A DNA stretch of 64,000 nucleotides from Rhinopithecus roxellana (Eukaryota > Chordata > Mammalia > Primates > Cercopithecidae). The stretch spans positions 61,452,564-61,516,563 of the forward strand of contig NC_044566.1 of NCBI RefSeq assembly GCF_007565055.1, in the 5' to 3' direction. Made by a program: the position numbers and the translations under genes. This document shows, in pieces, positions 47,211-59,830 of this stretch. How positions within the stretch are numbered: the stretch's first letter is position 1; every line of letters starts with the position of its first letter. The notes beneath the pieces are model-generated. The model was not told the DNA's origin. It made no database searches and was given only the letters and a program-made list of their open reading frames with translations.

Positions 47211-48192
47211 CCTGCGTTCAGCCCTCGCCAGCTACCTGTAAGCCACTGGTGAATACATTCATTAGCACATGACTTTCACTTCCTCCCTCTATGCTAACGT
47301 CTCCTACTCTCCCAGCTCACACATGCTGACCATCCTGGATGTCTGATGCCCTTCCCTGGCCTTTCTTTCCTCATAGCAGTCACTATGTCCTACCATCCTG
47401 GGTGACCCTATGTTATGAGAATGGCTTGTTGTTTAGGGCAGGCTCCACTGGGGCAGGGGTTCTTGCCTACTTTCTTTGTGAACATATCCCACATGCCCAG
47501 AACAGTGCTGACCCCATCATAGTCTATGTGGATCTCTGTTGTTGATGAGTTTGCTCACTTCCAGGTTGGCCATGCAAGCTCCTTGCACACACCAGCCACG
47601 CCCCCACCACACAGCCTCTGGATGTGCCTGGAAGCTCTGTGGTGCATCGCTGCTCTCCCTCCAGTCCTACCCCGGTGCTGCCCAGAGAGCTCTGCCTGGT
47701 CCCCATTCACCTGCTGTCTCGTTCCTCCCGTGCCACATTTTTTCTCCTTAGCCCTCACTCTCTAACATATCCCTGTTAATTTTGTGTATTGCCTGTCTCT
47801 GCCCACTATAATGTGAGCTCTCTGAGAGCATAGGGTTTATCTGTTTATTTCTTTGCCATAGGCCCAGCACTAAAAACAGGGCCTGTATCTGTTTGTGGAA
47901 GAGACTTGCTGAGAAAGCATGCTTTATAAAGTTCTGTGTGTTTACAGCTGTGTCCTGATCAGCTCCCAGGACAGTACCTCATCATCGTGAGTCTGTTCTA
48001 CATGAGCGTCTGAATGTGCTGTGTCTGGCCTGGATGCTGCACCCGGATTCCTCAGGGTAACAGTCGTTCACCTTCAGCTGCTCAACGTTCAAGCCATGTG
48101 CCATGATCAGCCTCAGCCACTATCACAGCTGGTCCTGGAGGCCACAGGGCTCCCTCTCTTGGACCCAGTACTCCCACTACTCCCTCCCCAAC
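47211..48192. other. Unassigned intronic sequence with L2-like scraps
   Basis: 47720-47890 is weakly L2-like (atgtgagctctctgagagca). No exon is supported. Confidence 0.35.
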
Positions 48193-48552
48193 TGATACTG
48201 TTTGGCTGTGTCTCCATCCAAGTCTCATCTTGAATTGTAGCTCCCATAATTCACACGTATTGTGGGAGGGAGTTGTGGGAGATAATTTAATCACAGGGGG
48301 CAGATTTCCCCATACTGTTCTCGTGGAAGTGAATAAGTCTCACCAGATCTGACGATTTCATAAGTGGTTTCCCATTTTGCTTGGTTTTCATTCTTTCTCG
48401 TCTGCCGCCATGTAAGATGTGCCTTTGGCTTTCCACCTTGATGGTGAGGCCTCCCCAGTCACGTGGAACTGTGAGTTCATTAAATCCCTTTCTTTAAAAT
48501 AAATTACCCAGTATCATGTATGTCTTTATTAGCACCGTGAGAACAAATACAT
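48193..48552 (+). mobile_element. MSTA/THE1-type (MaLR) solo LTR, plus
   Basis: From tgatactgtttggctgtgtc through ctgccgccatgtaagatgtg and gtcacgtggaactgtgagtt to the tctttattagcaccgtgaga end. Confidence 0.9.
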
Positions 48553-48719
48553 CAACTACATGCACTCACTTCTGTGGCCTCCTGGACTTCTGAGTCCCAG
48601 TCACCACGCAGCCAAGCTCAGGGCTGCAGCCTCACTCACTCACTCCCAGTTGGATGAATGTTGGTGCCTAGCACAGTGCCTGGCACAGCCAGACACACCC
48701 CCAAATCCATTCGTTCCTT

Positions 48720-49070
48720 CATTCTGCAAGTATTTACTGAATCGACACTATGTGCCCGGCATTGTTGTAGGCCCTTGGGATATAGGAGATAAAGCCCTTA
48801 TTATCACGTCACTTATATTCTGATGAGGGGAGGCACATCATAAATAAATTACCAAATAAATAGGTTGTGTGTCGGGTGATGGAGAGTGCCATGGAGATAA
48901 ATAAAGCAGGGTATGGGCTATAAGGAGCTCTGGGCCTGGGCTCTGTAGTGTGGAGAGTGTATCTGCATAGAGGTCGTGAGAAAAGGTCTCTTTGAGAAGG
49001 TGACACTCCAGTGAGCCACACGGCAGGGACAGAGTGGTGTGAAAAAAGCACAAGCGAGGAAGATTTTCCC
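48720..49070 (-). mobile_element. L2 LINE 3' end, minus
   Basis: tcattctgcaagtatttact, then ctatgtgcccggcattgttg and cagggtatgggctataagga in reversed L2 order. Confidence 0.8.
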
Positions 49071-49633
49071 CAGAACTAAAACAGAGGCCCCCTAGGTTGG
49101 GAAAAGGTAACCACTAGGAGAGGAGCCACAAGAGACAGGGAGGAAGAGAGGGCAGTGGGTATCCAGTCTCAGCTTCCCAAAAGGGCTGCTGGGGGCAGTG
49201 AGTCCCCAAGGAGGAGTGGCTGTGTGTGTTTGAGGCAGACAGTGCCAGGGGCAGCCTTGTGCAGAGTCTTGGCTCAGAGACAGCCATAGGGCCCAAAGTC
49301 CCTGTGCGGCTCGGAATGAAGGTAAGATTGCTTCCATCATGGGATCCCAGAACCATTGCACAACATTGGTGAGGGAACCCCCTAAATGACTGATATTACG
49401 GTGGGTGGTGGGAGCTCAAAATAAAAGTGAACTTGAGTTTAGGAAAGTAAAGCAAGTTCTATTTTTTGCATATCTGAAGTTAGAGACTGAGATTCACGCT
49501 TGCTACATTACATTAAATTCAGGCACAATGCACAGTGGTTGCATCCCTGGTGTATCTTTTAGGAATCTTTGCCCCTGGATACTGGCATATTTTTCTCACA
49601 ACAAGGCTGCTGAAAAATGGAAAGAGTTGCCTT

Positions 49634-49745
49634 TAGTGGAGATCTCTGCCCCGCTGCTGCTCACCCCGAAAGGAGTCTCCGATCTGGCTTCAAAGTGCAA
49701 AACGCTGACTTCTCTAAGATAGACTCCGATGGCACGTCTGCCAAA
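49634..49745. repeat. Dispersed repeat copy 1 (matches 51438-51545)
   Basis: gtggagatctctgccccgct ... acttctctaagatagactcc is closely similar to the sequence near 51.44 kb. The family is unknown to me. Confidence 0.7.
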
Positions 49746-51437
49746 AAAAAAATCCCAGAAACGTATCCACCCTGAGGAAGGGAGCCCAGAAATTATTCAT
49801 ATCACTCTGCAGCTCTGGCAGGAGACCAGATCCTGGGAATTAGCGGCATCGGAAATGTTCCAGTGTGCTGCAGCAACAGCAATACACTTGGGCGGGTCAC
49901 AGTCTAAAAAGACGGAGCTTTGCAAAGAGGCTATCTTTGATCTCTTTTTAAGATGCAAAGAGGCCCAGTTTAAAACTTATTATTTCCTTCTTTCTTCAGG
50001 AATTTCTCATCTCTAGCTAATCTATGTGTCGGAATATGGATGAAGGGAGCAAAGGACACCATCTCATTTGGGAGTCAGGGGAAGCAAAAGGAAGTTTTAC
50101 CCAACTAGCTGCAGCTGGGTGAGCCACAAGAGCATTTTGTCACATCTAATAACCTGACATTTTCCACAGAGCTTAGGACAGAGCTCCAGAAGCGGGGCAT
50201 GTTCGCATATGGACACTGGAAAGAACCAGGGAGCCAGGGAATTGGAGAGGCCCAGCGATGTTTGGATTGGCTCCAGATTTTGTTTCTTTGAACTTTCCTC
50301 AATTTCAAAGCATTTATGATAAGTGAGTCCATTTCTGACAAATCTTGGTATTCCAAATTCTAATGATCTTACCATCTCTGTATTGGAACTGCTTTTGATT
50401 TTTTAAAAGAACCATTTTTTTTTTTCTCTCTCTCTCTCTGGAATGCAGTAGGATAAAGCACAGAACAAATCTCTTGGTTTTCCCTTCAAAATGGAGAGAA
50501 TCATTGACTCCCAGTTATGTAAGGTGGCAGACATAGGGATGGATGAACACTGTCTACAAGGGGCAAATTGGTATTTCTTTTTAGGTACGAAAAAGGGAAG
50601 GATCAGTCAGATTATAGCTCACCCTGAAGGGTCTCTAGTTATTGATGTTAGATTCTTCTCTTCCAGACATCAGCCTTCCAAATAAAGTAAATGGCCCCTC
50701 AATGCTCTCAACTCATAACCCAGCTAAGGAAAGAACGTAGGCCGTTTTTACTTAGTGTGTGCTTGACTTGAACTCAATTGATTGTGCTAAGTCAGCGAAG
50801 GGCAGCTGAGATTCCTCACGTTTGTTAGAAAGCTCATTTGGGGCATCATGGTGATTGCCACATCTTGAGAGAGCCAGCCGATGTCTTCACGTCAACTTGG
50901 ATGAAAACCAGAAAACAACGGTGACACCATCCCTTTTGCACCTCAAGGAAGTTGGGAGGAAGTGCAGGTCATCTGTGTCCAGAAAGGCCTTAATGCACTG
51001 GGATAGGAGCAGGATTCCATTGTGGTCTGTTGAGGGTTGTTGAGCACAGCTTAATCAGATCTGCCCAGAGTTTGTGGGCTTAGTTGCAAAGAGCAGAGAC
51101 AGGGGGCAGTGAACTAATCAGCCAGGATGTGTGTAAAATGATGGGAATGCACACTGGGGCCGGGATTACAGAAATGAGGGGACAAAAGCCACAAAAGGAG
51201 GTCAGTGATTGGAAGTGGAAGTACGGGAGAGGAGGCACCCACAGAGAATTCCAAGGTTCCCAACTTGAATGATGAAATGGAAGCTGATCCAACTCATGGA
51301 GTTACAAAACACTGGAAAGACTGAAGGATTTGCAGGGAGCACAGTTATGTTTTGGCATTCCATGTTGGAAAGGCCTGTGGGACATCCTTGTGGATATGCC
51401 CCTGGTGTTTAGAGGGCAGAACGCAAGCAGGGGGCTT
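49746..51437. other. Unique intronic sequence between the two repeat copies
   Basis: A T/TC-rich run (50418-50440) only. No exon is supported. Confidence 0.4.
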
Positions 51438-51545
51438 CAGTGGAGATCTCTGCTCTGCTACTGCTCACACAGCAAGGGGTCCCCCAGCCTGCCTCAGGGT
51501 GGAACCATGGACTTCTCTAAAAGAGGTAGACTCCAGTGGCATCAA
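51438..51545. repeat. Dispersed repeat copy 2
   Basis: gtggagatctctgctctgct ... acttctctaaaagaggtaga parallels copy 1 at 49634-49745, with small gaps. Confidence 0.7.
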
Positions 51546-52206
51546 GAAGTGGGCTTCAGTCATGGCCGAAGCCATGAAAATGAAAGGCAATACTTAATAC
51601 TGGGAGAATGTGGTTCACAGGAAGGCCAAGGATGGCACCTGAGGCAGAGGAGGGGCAGTTCAAGCAGAACCACTGCAAGACACTGTTCCAAAAGGCAAGG
51701 CAAGACAAGTGGCATCTACTGCCTTTGATATAAAGATGGCTCAAAAGAGGGGGAAGGACTTGCCTCTTAGGAGTCACTGTGAGAGGCAGGGGGTAGTAAG
51801 GCAGGGCAGGGGTGGTGTCGTGGCATGTGGCAAAGGACCGGGGCATGAATGTCGGGAGGCCCTGTGTGCAAAGTGAGGACAGCTCCCACTCCAGCCTTTG
51901 CTCCAGCGGTTCCTCTCCCTGGGCTGCTTTCCCCAGGTATCCCCGTGGCCCCCTGGCTCATCCTCTTGCTTCCTTACGGTCTCAGTTTGAATGACACCTT
52001 CTCATTGACCTAGCCACCTCCCTTAATGCTGCCGCCGACAGCCCCGCCCTTCCCACTGATGCTCACACAAGTGCATCCTTGGGCTTACTTTTCCTTTTTG
52101 TTTGCTTTTATCACTTTCTAGCATACTATATAATGTATATCTTTATAGTAATTTAATTTACATCTTAATAATATTTTTATAACATACTATATAATTTATA
52201 TCTTGT

Positions 52207-52252
52207 ATGTTGGTGCAAAAGTAAAACTGCAATTACTTTTGCACCAACCTAA
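52207..52252. mobile_element. MADE1-type mariner MITE, internally deleted, forming a hairpin
   Basis: gttggtgcaaaagtaa (52209-52224) and its exact inverted repeat ttacttttgcaccaac (52233-52248) are separated by 8 bases. These are the MADE1 terminal repeats. The usual 80-bp element has lost most of its middle. Confidence 0.88.
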
Positions 52253-52536
52253 TATAATTTTCAAAACATTTCTAACCTACTATATAATTTATATCTTTAT
52301 GATAATATATGACATTATATAAATCTTTTTATAGATATAATATTTATTGTCTCTCTCCCTCTACTCAAATGATCCCTCCTTGAGAGCAGAATATCTTATT
52401 TCTTTTGTACATTGAAGGTTTCCCTGCACCCAGAAGAGCGTCTGGCTCTCAGTGGTCCCATACAGTATTTGTTGAGTGAATGAACGTTGCTGACTCTGGA
52501 TGTGCTAATGTCTAGAATAGAGATAGAAAGAAAGCA

Positions 52537-53700
52537 CTACGGAGGCCCAGAAGAGGAAGGAATTAATTCCAGATCGGAGGACCAGCTAAGGCTCCATGAA
52601 GACAGTGACATCTGAGTCAGATCTTGGGGACCGGTAGGATTTTCATGATCAGAAGTGGATGCTGCGTGGGCTGTCACCGCACTCCTGACTGGGGAGCTGC
52701 TCGCCTGTGTGGGGAGAGGTGAGCGGCCCAGTGGGCTGGAACAGGAGCTCCTTGAGGAGCATGGTCCGGGGCAGAGTGCAGGCCGGAAGGGATCTCCATC
52801 CACAGTCACTGCTATGGGCTTGGACATGTCTGGCAGACTTCAAAGCAGAGACCGTGAGAAGAGAGTTGGATATGAGGCTGGAACCTGGGAGAAAGATCTG
52901 GGCTAGAGATACAGCCTTGGGAACCACCTGCATACTGGTGGTATCTGGAGATCACCAGAGGGAATGAGTGTAGATGGAGAAGAGAACCAGGATAAAAGCC
53001 AAGACACTAGAAGGATAAGAGGTCAGGGAGAAGGAGAGGAACCAGCAAGGATCAGCTAGATCCAATGATGGCTTTCATCAGAGGAGCTCAGATAACTGAC
53101 AGCAGACCTTCAACGTGGTGTCGTTGGCGGCCCGGGAAAGAGCGGGCAGGGGAGCTTGGTGGGAGTAGACAGGGAGATGGCGTGTGGATGATTCTGTTCC
53201 TTTTAAGAAGTTGTGCTGCAAGGAAATGGGACATTGGCTGGCCGATAAAAGGGAGATAGAGAAGAATTTTGTTTGTTCATTCAATAAGGAAGAAACAACG
53301 GTATTTTAATTAGCTAATGGGAATGAGGCAGTGGAGAGTGGAAAGGATGGAAAGTGAAGGGAGATTTGCAAGAGTGCTCTCCTTGAGTGGGCGGGAGACG
53401 CTGGGATCTGAGATGGAGTGGAGAGATTTGCTGTGAATGCAACGTGGAAAGGCCATCCGGTGTAGCCAACCGGAGTCTGTGGTCTGGGTGTTGGTAGGCA
53501 CAGAGGGGTGGGGGAGTGGAAGCCAGTGCAAGTTCCTGCCGGATGGTTTTGATGTTCCCAGTGAGGTGGGAAACAAGGTCAACAGCTGGGAGGAAGATGC
53601 AAGCCAGATTGCTGGGGATTTGGGAAGAGAGGAGGAAGAGTGGAATTACAGACTTGGCATGAGCACACTCAGGAGTGGTCGGTGACTGCCTGGGGGTCTC
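52537..53700 (-). mobile_element. L2 LINE fragment, minus
   Basis: atctgggctagagatacagc, then gggaatgagtgtagatggag, then gtgctctccttgagtgggcg appear in reversed L2 reverse-transcriptase order. Confidence 0.75.
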
Positions 53701-54269
53701 AAGGGCCCACCGGAGTTTAAAGCAGACCCGTCGCGGGCTTGCATGTGTCCTCCAGCTGTACCCATGCCCTCTCTTCACTGCTCTAATCTCCACTCCTCAC
53801 TCAGCCTTTGACCTCGGTGAGGTCTGGTGCGCACAGCGTGCTTAATGAATGTTTGCTAAGTGGAACTGAGGTCTACAGCACTTCAGAAAGGGCCAACGAA
53901 AAGGCAAAGGCAGACAGCTGAGGACATCCCCAGGTAGGCTAAGGGGTAAGTGGTGGGGAGTTGGGCGGTTTTCGGGATCCTGTCCTCTCTCCTGGCCCTC
54001 TCTCTGCTACTGTGGTGGGTATGGTGTTGGAGAGAGGATGAGGGGTAGAAGAACAAATGGAAGGGATCTTAATGCTCATCTCACCTAAACTGAACAAAAC
54101 TGAATGGCCTCATGGGCCACCCAGATCTGGAGTGACCTCTGGTCCCTCGGCCCTCAGCCCTGCACCTCTAGCCAGTAACAAATCCAGCTGACCGGACCTC
54201 CTGAAAAGTTCCAGAATTGTTTCCTTCCCTACCCCAGCTGCTGTTTCAGCCTTTTTTTTTTGGCTCCTT
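53701..54269. other. Unassigned intronic sequence
   Basis: No repeat or exon recognised. Confidence 0.35.
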
Positions 54270-54425
54270 CAGCATTTCTTATCTGGATCATAATAACAAT
54301 TGTTACTATTTACTAAGCACTTACTATATGCCAGTCACTAGCTAACTGGCTTTTATGGTTGTTCGGTCATTGAGTCCTCAAAAGAAACCCCTCATTTTGC
54401 AGATGAGGAAGCTCAGGTCCCTGAA
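54270..54425 (-). mobile_element. MIR SINE, minus
   Basis: ttactaagcacttactatat then ttttgcagatgaggaagctc. Confidence 0.65.
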
Positions 54426-55970
54426 TGTCTGCAGTACTCTCCCCATCAGTCTGTCTGTCTGCTGTCTAATCCATCCCCCCATCCCCACCAGCGTGAGTGT
54501 CCTTAGACATCTATTTAGAATGTGCACAGTGTTTAGGTTGCAGAACAAAGTCCTTGGCAGGGGCATAAATGACCTTTCATTAGGAAACCCTGACTGTCTT
54601 TCCTGATCCTCTCCTGCTTCTTTCATTCAAAGAGGCCCTTCACTCCAAAATAAGTCAGGTTGTCCAAATAATTCAATGCCTCCCAGCCCCCTTCCAACCC
54701 TATGCCCACTGCTACCCACCATGCTCATTTGGCTCCTATGGATTGAAATGTCCTTTCTGTCCCTCAGCCTGCCTCCCTATTGTCCTCCAACCCCACCGTG
54801 ACTGCCCTGGGAGGGCTTTGCTGACAGCCCCCGTCGCTCTCCCAGTCTGAAGGGATGTTCCCCCTCTCTGGGTCCCCTCACACCCACTGCAAATCTCTAC
54901 CCAGCTCCCAGTCCCCACATGCCAAGGTGGGTTGGCTTGTCTGCCTCCCTGAGGTGGACATCCTGAGGAAGCAGTGTTTTAAAATCTATTTTAGAGCTCA
55001 TTTCATAGCCAAGTAGGACTCAAGATACAAGCATTCTTTTGACACAGAACAGAAGAGGAATGTCTCTAAGTTAGAAGTGAAGCCAGTGTCTATTTGGTCT
55101 CTCACTGCTATGTTTTTTAAGAAAATGCTCTAAAATTTTAAGTTTTTATTGCAACAAATGCCCTGGATTAGGTTGATGTCATGTCCCCTAGGAAAGCAAA
55201 TTTTTTTTTTCTATTGTTGTTAGTTTATTTTATATTCAATGAGGGCAATGTCTTGCCCTGGTTAGCAGACAAATTAGCAGTAGGTCAGTCTGGGATAAAA
55301 AATTACTTATTAATGTATTGATTTGTTTAGTCAAAACATAGTTGTTGAAAGCCTTCTTATGATCCAAGAGCACTATTAGGTAGGTACATTTATTACTTAC
55401 CAAAAACAGTTCTCTTGCCTTTTTGCTTTATTTTTTATCTAAAATTTTTAAGGCTGAGGCATGCCTTGGAGTCTGCAGTGCTGTGAAAGCAACAAAATAG
55501 GAGTTGTATTGTATTTGAAATCATATATTAAAGGTAATGATAGAGTGAGCGCCACACGTGGTAATTAGCTTACAATGTGCTCCCACAAATGCACTCAGAC
55601 ACCATGATTAGTGCTCCCTGGAGCCTTCAGCCCCTGAAACTAGCGATCATGGTTCTCACCAGAACTCAACTCTCCCAGGGTATTATGATAAATACCATGT
55701 TGGTTCTAATATTGCTCTAAGTGTTTAGACCTGGGTGTGAGAGGGGATGGTGCGATGAAATGGAGATAAAACACAAAGCTAATGCTTTGGTTGCTTAGCC
55801 AGAAATCGGTAAGGAATGAGCCAGTCACCCTTCAGTGAGGTTTTAGGGTGACACAGGGACAACCCGCCCCCCGCCCCTTCCTGCACATATATGTGCCCAG
55901 TCTGTGGGAGTTATAATGGGTTGTAAGTGCTGTTTCAAACTGATATTCTATTGGGTGTGTCTACAAGCTT
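54426..55970. other. Unassigned intronic sequence
   Basis: No recognised repeat except T/A-rich patches. No exon is supported. Confidence 0.35.
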
Positions 55971-55972
55971 AA

Positions 55973-56051
55973 CAAGAAAGAAAGAAAAAGAAAGAGAGAA
56001 AAAAGAAAGAAAGAGAAAGGAAGGAAGGAAAGAAAGACAGAGAGAGAGAGA
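55973..56051 (+). repeat. (GAAA)n/(GA)n purine microsatellite
   Basis: gaaagaaagaaaaagaaaga ... gacagagagagagagat, all purines except one base. Confidence 0.9.
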
Positions 56052-56291
56052 TCTAGTCTCCACCTCACAGGAGCAGAGAAGCATCCTGGGCCTCAGTCCT
56101 AGTTTCCCGGGACAGCCCTCTGACAGACGCCAGGCTGTAGATGAGGGGCTGTCAGGGAATGACATCATCAGCAGACAGTGCCATTGGCTGAGGAGACTAG
56201 TGTGTAGACAGTACTATTGGCTCCAATCCAGACCAGGCCCTCGGGAAGGGAGGGTGGTGTGGTTGGAGTGCACCACCTAAGTCGGTAAACA

Positions 56292-56702
56292 TGCAGTGTT
56301 GGGCCTGAATGCCTTGGCCTCCCCCAACAAATCCATGTGTTGAAGGCCTAAGGCCCCGTGCGACAGTCTTTGGAGACATTGCCTTGGAGTTGATGAGGTC
56401 ATGAGGAAGTGGCCCTCATGTAGGATTTGTGTTCTTACAGGAGACACCAAGGAGCACTCTTTCTTTCTCCTCCCTCTCTTTCCTCCTCTTCTCTCTCTGC
56501 CCTCACTCACTGAGGAAGGCCCACATGAGCATGCAGTGAGAAAGTGGCCATCTATGAGCCAGGAAGAGTGCCCTCGCTGGAAACAGAATGGGTGGGCACC
56601 TTGGTCTCGAATGCCCAGCCTCCAGAACTGCAGGAAAACAAGCTTCTGTTGTTTAAGCCGCCCAGTCTGTGGTGTCCTGCAGCTCTGACAGACAAATACA
56701 TT
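56292..56702 (+). mobile_element. MLT1/MSTD-type (MaLR) solo LTR, plus
   Basis: ccatgtgttgaaggcctaag, cagcctccagaactgcagga and tgttgtttaagccgcccagt are in LTR order. Confidence 0.85.
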
Positions 56703-56884
56703 CACCAAATTGTGCACACCTCAAGGTTAGGCATCCTGTGTGCTCAATCCACAACAAAGGGCACACACACAGCTCCAAGCCCCAGGAGTTGAGGGGGCAG
56801 AATAGGGTCCTCATGACTGCCTGGGTCCACGGCATCCCTAGACCCGTATGAATTTGGAATGCTGTCCATCCAGGCCCACCTGGT

Positions 56885-57085
56885 CAGGAGTCCGTGTAAT
56901 TGTGATGATAATGCAAACCAGCATGTGTAAAGCACCTTCTGCATGCCAGGAAGCGGCTATCACAAGAACGCCTCCCAACAGTGCGGGAGGTGAATACTGT
57001 TTTTGTTCTACCAGTTTCACAGACAAGGAAGCTGAGGCACAAAGCATTCGGACAACTTCCTGGGACTCCAAGTGAGCTTTGACTT
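56885..57085 (-). mobile_element. MIR SINE, minus
   Basis: gtgtaaagcaccttctgcat ... ttcacagacaaggaagctga then ggcacaaagcattcggacaa. Confidence 0.8.
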
Positions 57086-57104
57086 CATAGTCTAAGCCTT
57101 TGCT

Positions 57105-57560
57105 TGTTCAGTTATTTAAGAAAATACTGAACAGCTATTATGTGCCATGCACTGTCTAGGCTTACAGTGGGGAAGAAAGCAGATGTGGTTCCTGCCCCCA
57201 CTGTGTAGTGAACGGGACCTCCAATAGACAATTCACCAACTATACTCATGGCCTATGCTACACGCAATAAGGAAAGGAATAGGGTCATGGGGATATAGTT
57301 AGATGAGGCATTTAGGAAAGGATGGTCAGAGGAGGGGAAGTTTCAATCAAGATCTGAAAGGAAAGGCTGGCGTAATGTCTCAGACAGAGGCACAGCATGT
57401 GCCAAGGCCCTGAGACTGGAAAAAGCTGAGTGAGATAGGATCTGAGTGAACCTGGAGTAGCTGGGGCTCCCAAGTCAGGAGAGGATTGGAAGGCGAGGGG
57501 TCTCACTGGCTTTGAGGGCCAGATGTGGGGACAGAAGCCCCAGGGGCCATCAAGCATGGT
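57105..57560 (-). mobile_element. L2 LINE 3' end, minus
   Basis: tactgaacagctattatgtg, caagatctgaaaggaaaggc and catgtgccaaggccctgaga are in reversed L2 order. Confidence 0.8.
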
Positions 57561-57639
57561 TCCTGCCATTTGCAGCACATTAGGATTAGAAAAGGAAAGG
57601 GTGTCCAGCATGTGGAGTTCCTGCTATTGGGTGCTGTGT

Positions 57640-57830
57640 TAGGGGCCTTATCTACAGCATGCATTTCATCTCAACCACAGCTCCGGGAGGCCAGTTGTAT
57701 AAGCTCTGTTTTGCAAGTGAGACACCTGAGATTGAGAATGAAGACATGACTTGCTCAGGTCCCCAGAGATGAGTAAGAAGGCTGAGAAGGGAGTCAGACC
57801 CCTCAGGCTTTGGAGCCTGCATGAGTCCAC
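57640..57830 (-). mobile_element. MIR SINE, minus, diverged
   Basis: tttgcaagtgagacacctga then tgacttgctcaggtccccag. Confidence 0.55.
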
Positions 57831-59655
57831 CACTCTGTCCTGCCCTCTCCAGAGCCCGGGGCTGCACTAGGAGGAGCCCAGATGCCCTGATGCTGGATGC
57901 TGGGGTCGTATGAGGGTGGTTATGGGGTAGATGCAAAGTGCAGAGGGGCTGGGAGCCTGGGCCCCATCAGGGCATGGGGAAGCTGCAGCACCACCTCCAA
58001 CCTTTGTCATGGGGTACGAGTGGGCACTGCCCTCTGGATAGGAATCGGGGTTTTGGATGGGCTGGGGAGGAATGCGGGGTCCCATAGGGCAGGAGCTGCA
58101 CGCCAGAGGGGACAGGGCCTTCTTGTCTTATGTGAAAGGTGCTCTAGGGCAGGGCAGGGCAGGGCAGCTGAACCTGGCTTGTGTCTCCTGGGCTTTTGTT
58201 CTGCAAGAACCCACTCAGTGACAGTTTTGCTTTTCAATCATTTCCTTCTAAATCCATTAACTTTTTTCTGTATTTCTCAATATACGAAATGATTGATAGG
58301 AGAGAGATGAATGAGAGACCTATTTTGTTGCAATTGTTGAGCAGCTGAAAGAGATTTCTATCTCATCCGGAGCAGGAGGAGGAGGAGAGGGAAAGGAAAG
58401 GCAAAATGAGCCTGGACCTTCTCTTTGTCCACTTAAAGAAGAATTTCTGACTTGGTGAATCCACAAACGTTTCCTGAGCACCTACCATGCACCAGTTGAT
58501 ATGTAGGTACCAGAGAGTAGACAGCAAATCTTAAGCACCTGGTGTCACCCACAAATGACTAAGGACCTGCACACTGGTGGCCACAGCTCAAGGCTGAGGA
58601 ACCTCTTGAGGACACTCACTTCTGCTTATGATGGACATTCTAGGCAATCTTCACAATGACGTGTGAGCTGGAAAGAATGGTAGGATTGTAGCAGGACCAC
58701 CTGCTCTATGAGACTTATGGCTCGTTAGGAACCAGGTCTTATTCACTTGTGCATCTCCATGCTCAACAACATCAGGGCATAGTGAGTGCTCCACAAATGT
58801 CGTTGGACGGAGGGCTGGGGTAAGGGGCAGCACAGGGAACAGTATGGAGGCAACAGTGTTTGACGCATTGAGGGTTCCCTGTTCAGTTAGGTTAATGCCT
58901 CCCCAGCCTCAAGACACAGCAAGGTAAAGGCTGGAAAGGCAGAAGGGATGTGGTTGCCTCAGAAGGGTTTGGATGTTGCTGTGTTGGAGAAGGAACTGGT
59001 AACTATTAAGAAGCAGAGTAATGTGATCACGGTTGAATTTCAGGAAATGAATCCAGTCTCATTTAAAACAGAAATTAATTTGTAACCACATGACTCTAAA
59101 AATAATTTCACCTCCCTGGTTTCCGTGTCCTTGCTAGACGCAGGAAGCTCCCTCTTTGCTGGGTGCAAAGAGGGAGCTGTGCCATGGTTGTGACAGGCTG
59201 CCTGGAACCCTGTCATTTACTGATTGAACACAGCTGCCTCAGGAGAGAGGAGGCCAGGTTCTAATGTCCAGGGGCAGCCGTCTACAGCCAAGTCTCCTGG
59301 CCCTGTGACTACTTTCCTTGCCTGCAGTCCAGCACCATAGGCACAGCTTCCAGGCCACCAAGCTGACAGTAGGGCTCTATGTTAGAGAGCTCCTACAGCT
59401 GGGTTTCACGGTTCCTGTTTACAAATCAAGCACACTTGGAGTAGACTTTAAGCTTCCCACTTCACCTCTGTAGAAATATTTTATATTCCACAAATCCCAC
59501 AAAACAGAGGCACCCAACAATGACCTAGTAGGGTGGAGCTTGAGGCCTCCTTCCCAGCTGTCCCCATTTGGGAACATTTATTTGGCCTGGTTCTAAATCT
59601 GCCCACGGGGCGGGTCCTTCTCCACCAGGAGGCTAACACAAATTTCAACCACCTG
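57831..59655. other. Unassigned intronic sequence with a perfect 14-bp hairpin
   Basis: Inverted repeat agctccctctttgc (59146-59159) and gcaaagagggagct (59165-59178) with a 5-base loop; also a short gggca run at 58146-58166. No exon is supported. Confidence 0.4.
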
Positions 59656-59659
59656 AGCT

Positions 59660-59830
59660 CTGGCTTCCAGCAGAGGCGTATTCAGATCCCAGCTAAGCAC
59701 TCAGTGCCCTCATCTGTGAAATGGGATCATAGCAGTCCCTGCCTTATAGGAGAGTGGTGAGGATTAAATGAGATGATGTGGGAGAAAGGGATCAGTCCAG
59801 TATCTGGGGTTTGCGGAGTGCTCAGAATGT
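59660..59830 (+). mobile_element. MIR SINE, plus
   Basis: ccctcatctgtgaaatggga, tggtgaggattaaatgagat blocks. Confidence 0.75.

Noticed and set aside
50097..50375. Minus frame with a gtaaga-type donor nearby as a missing WD exon
   Set aside because: The implied exon would be 16 nt without an acceptor; exon c at 61.3-61.8 kb fills the gap.
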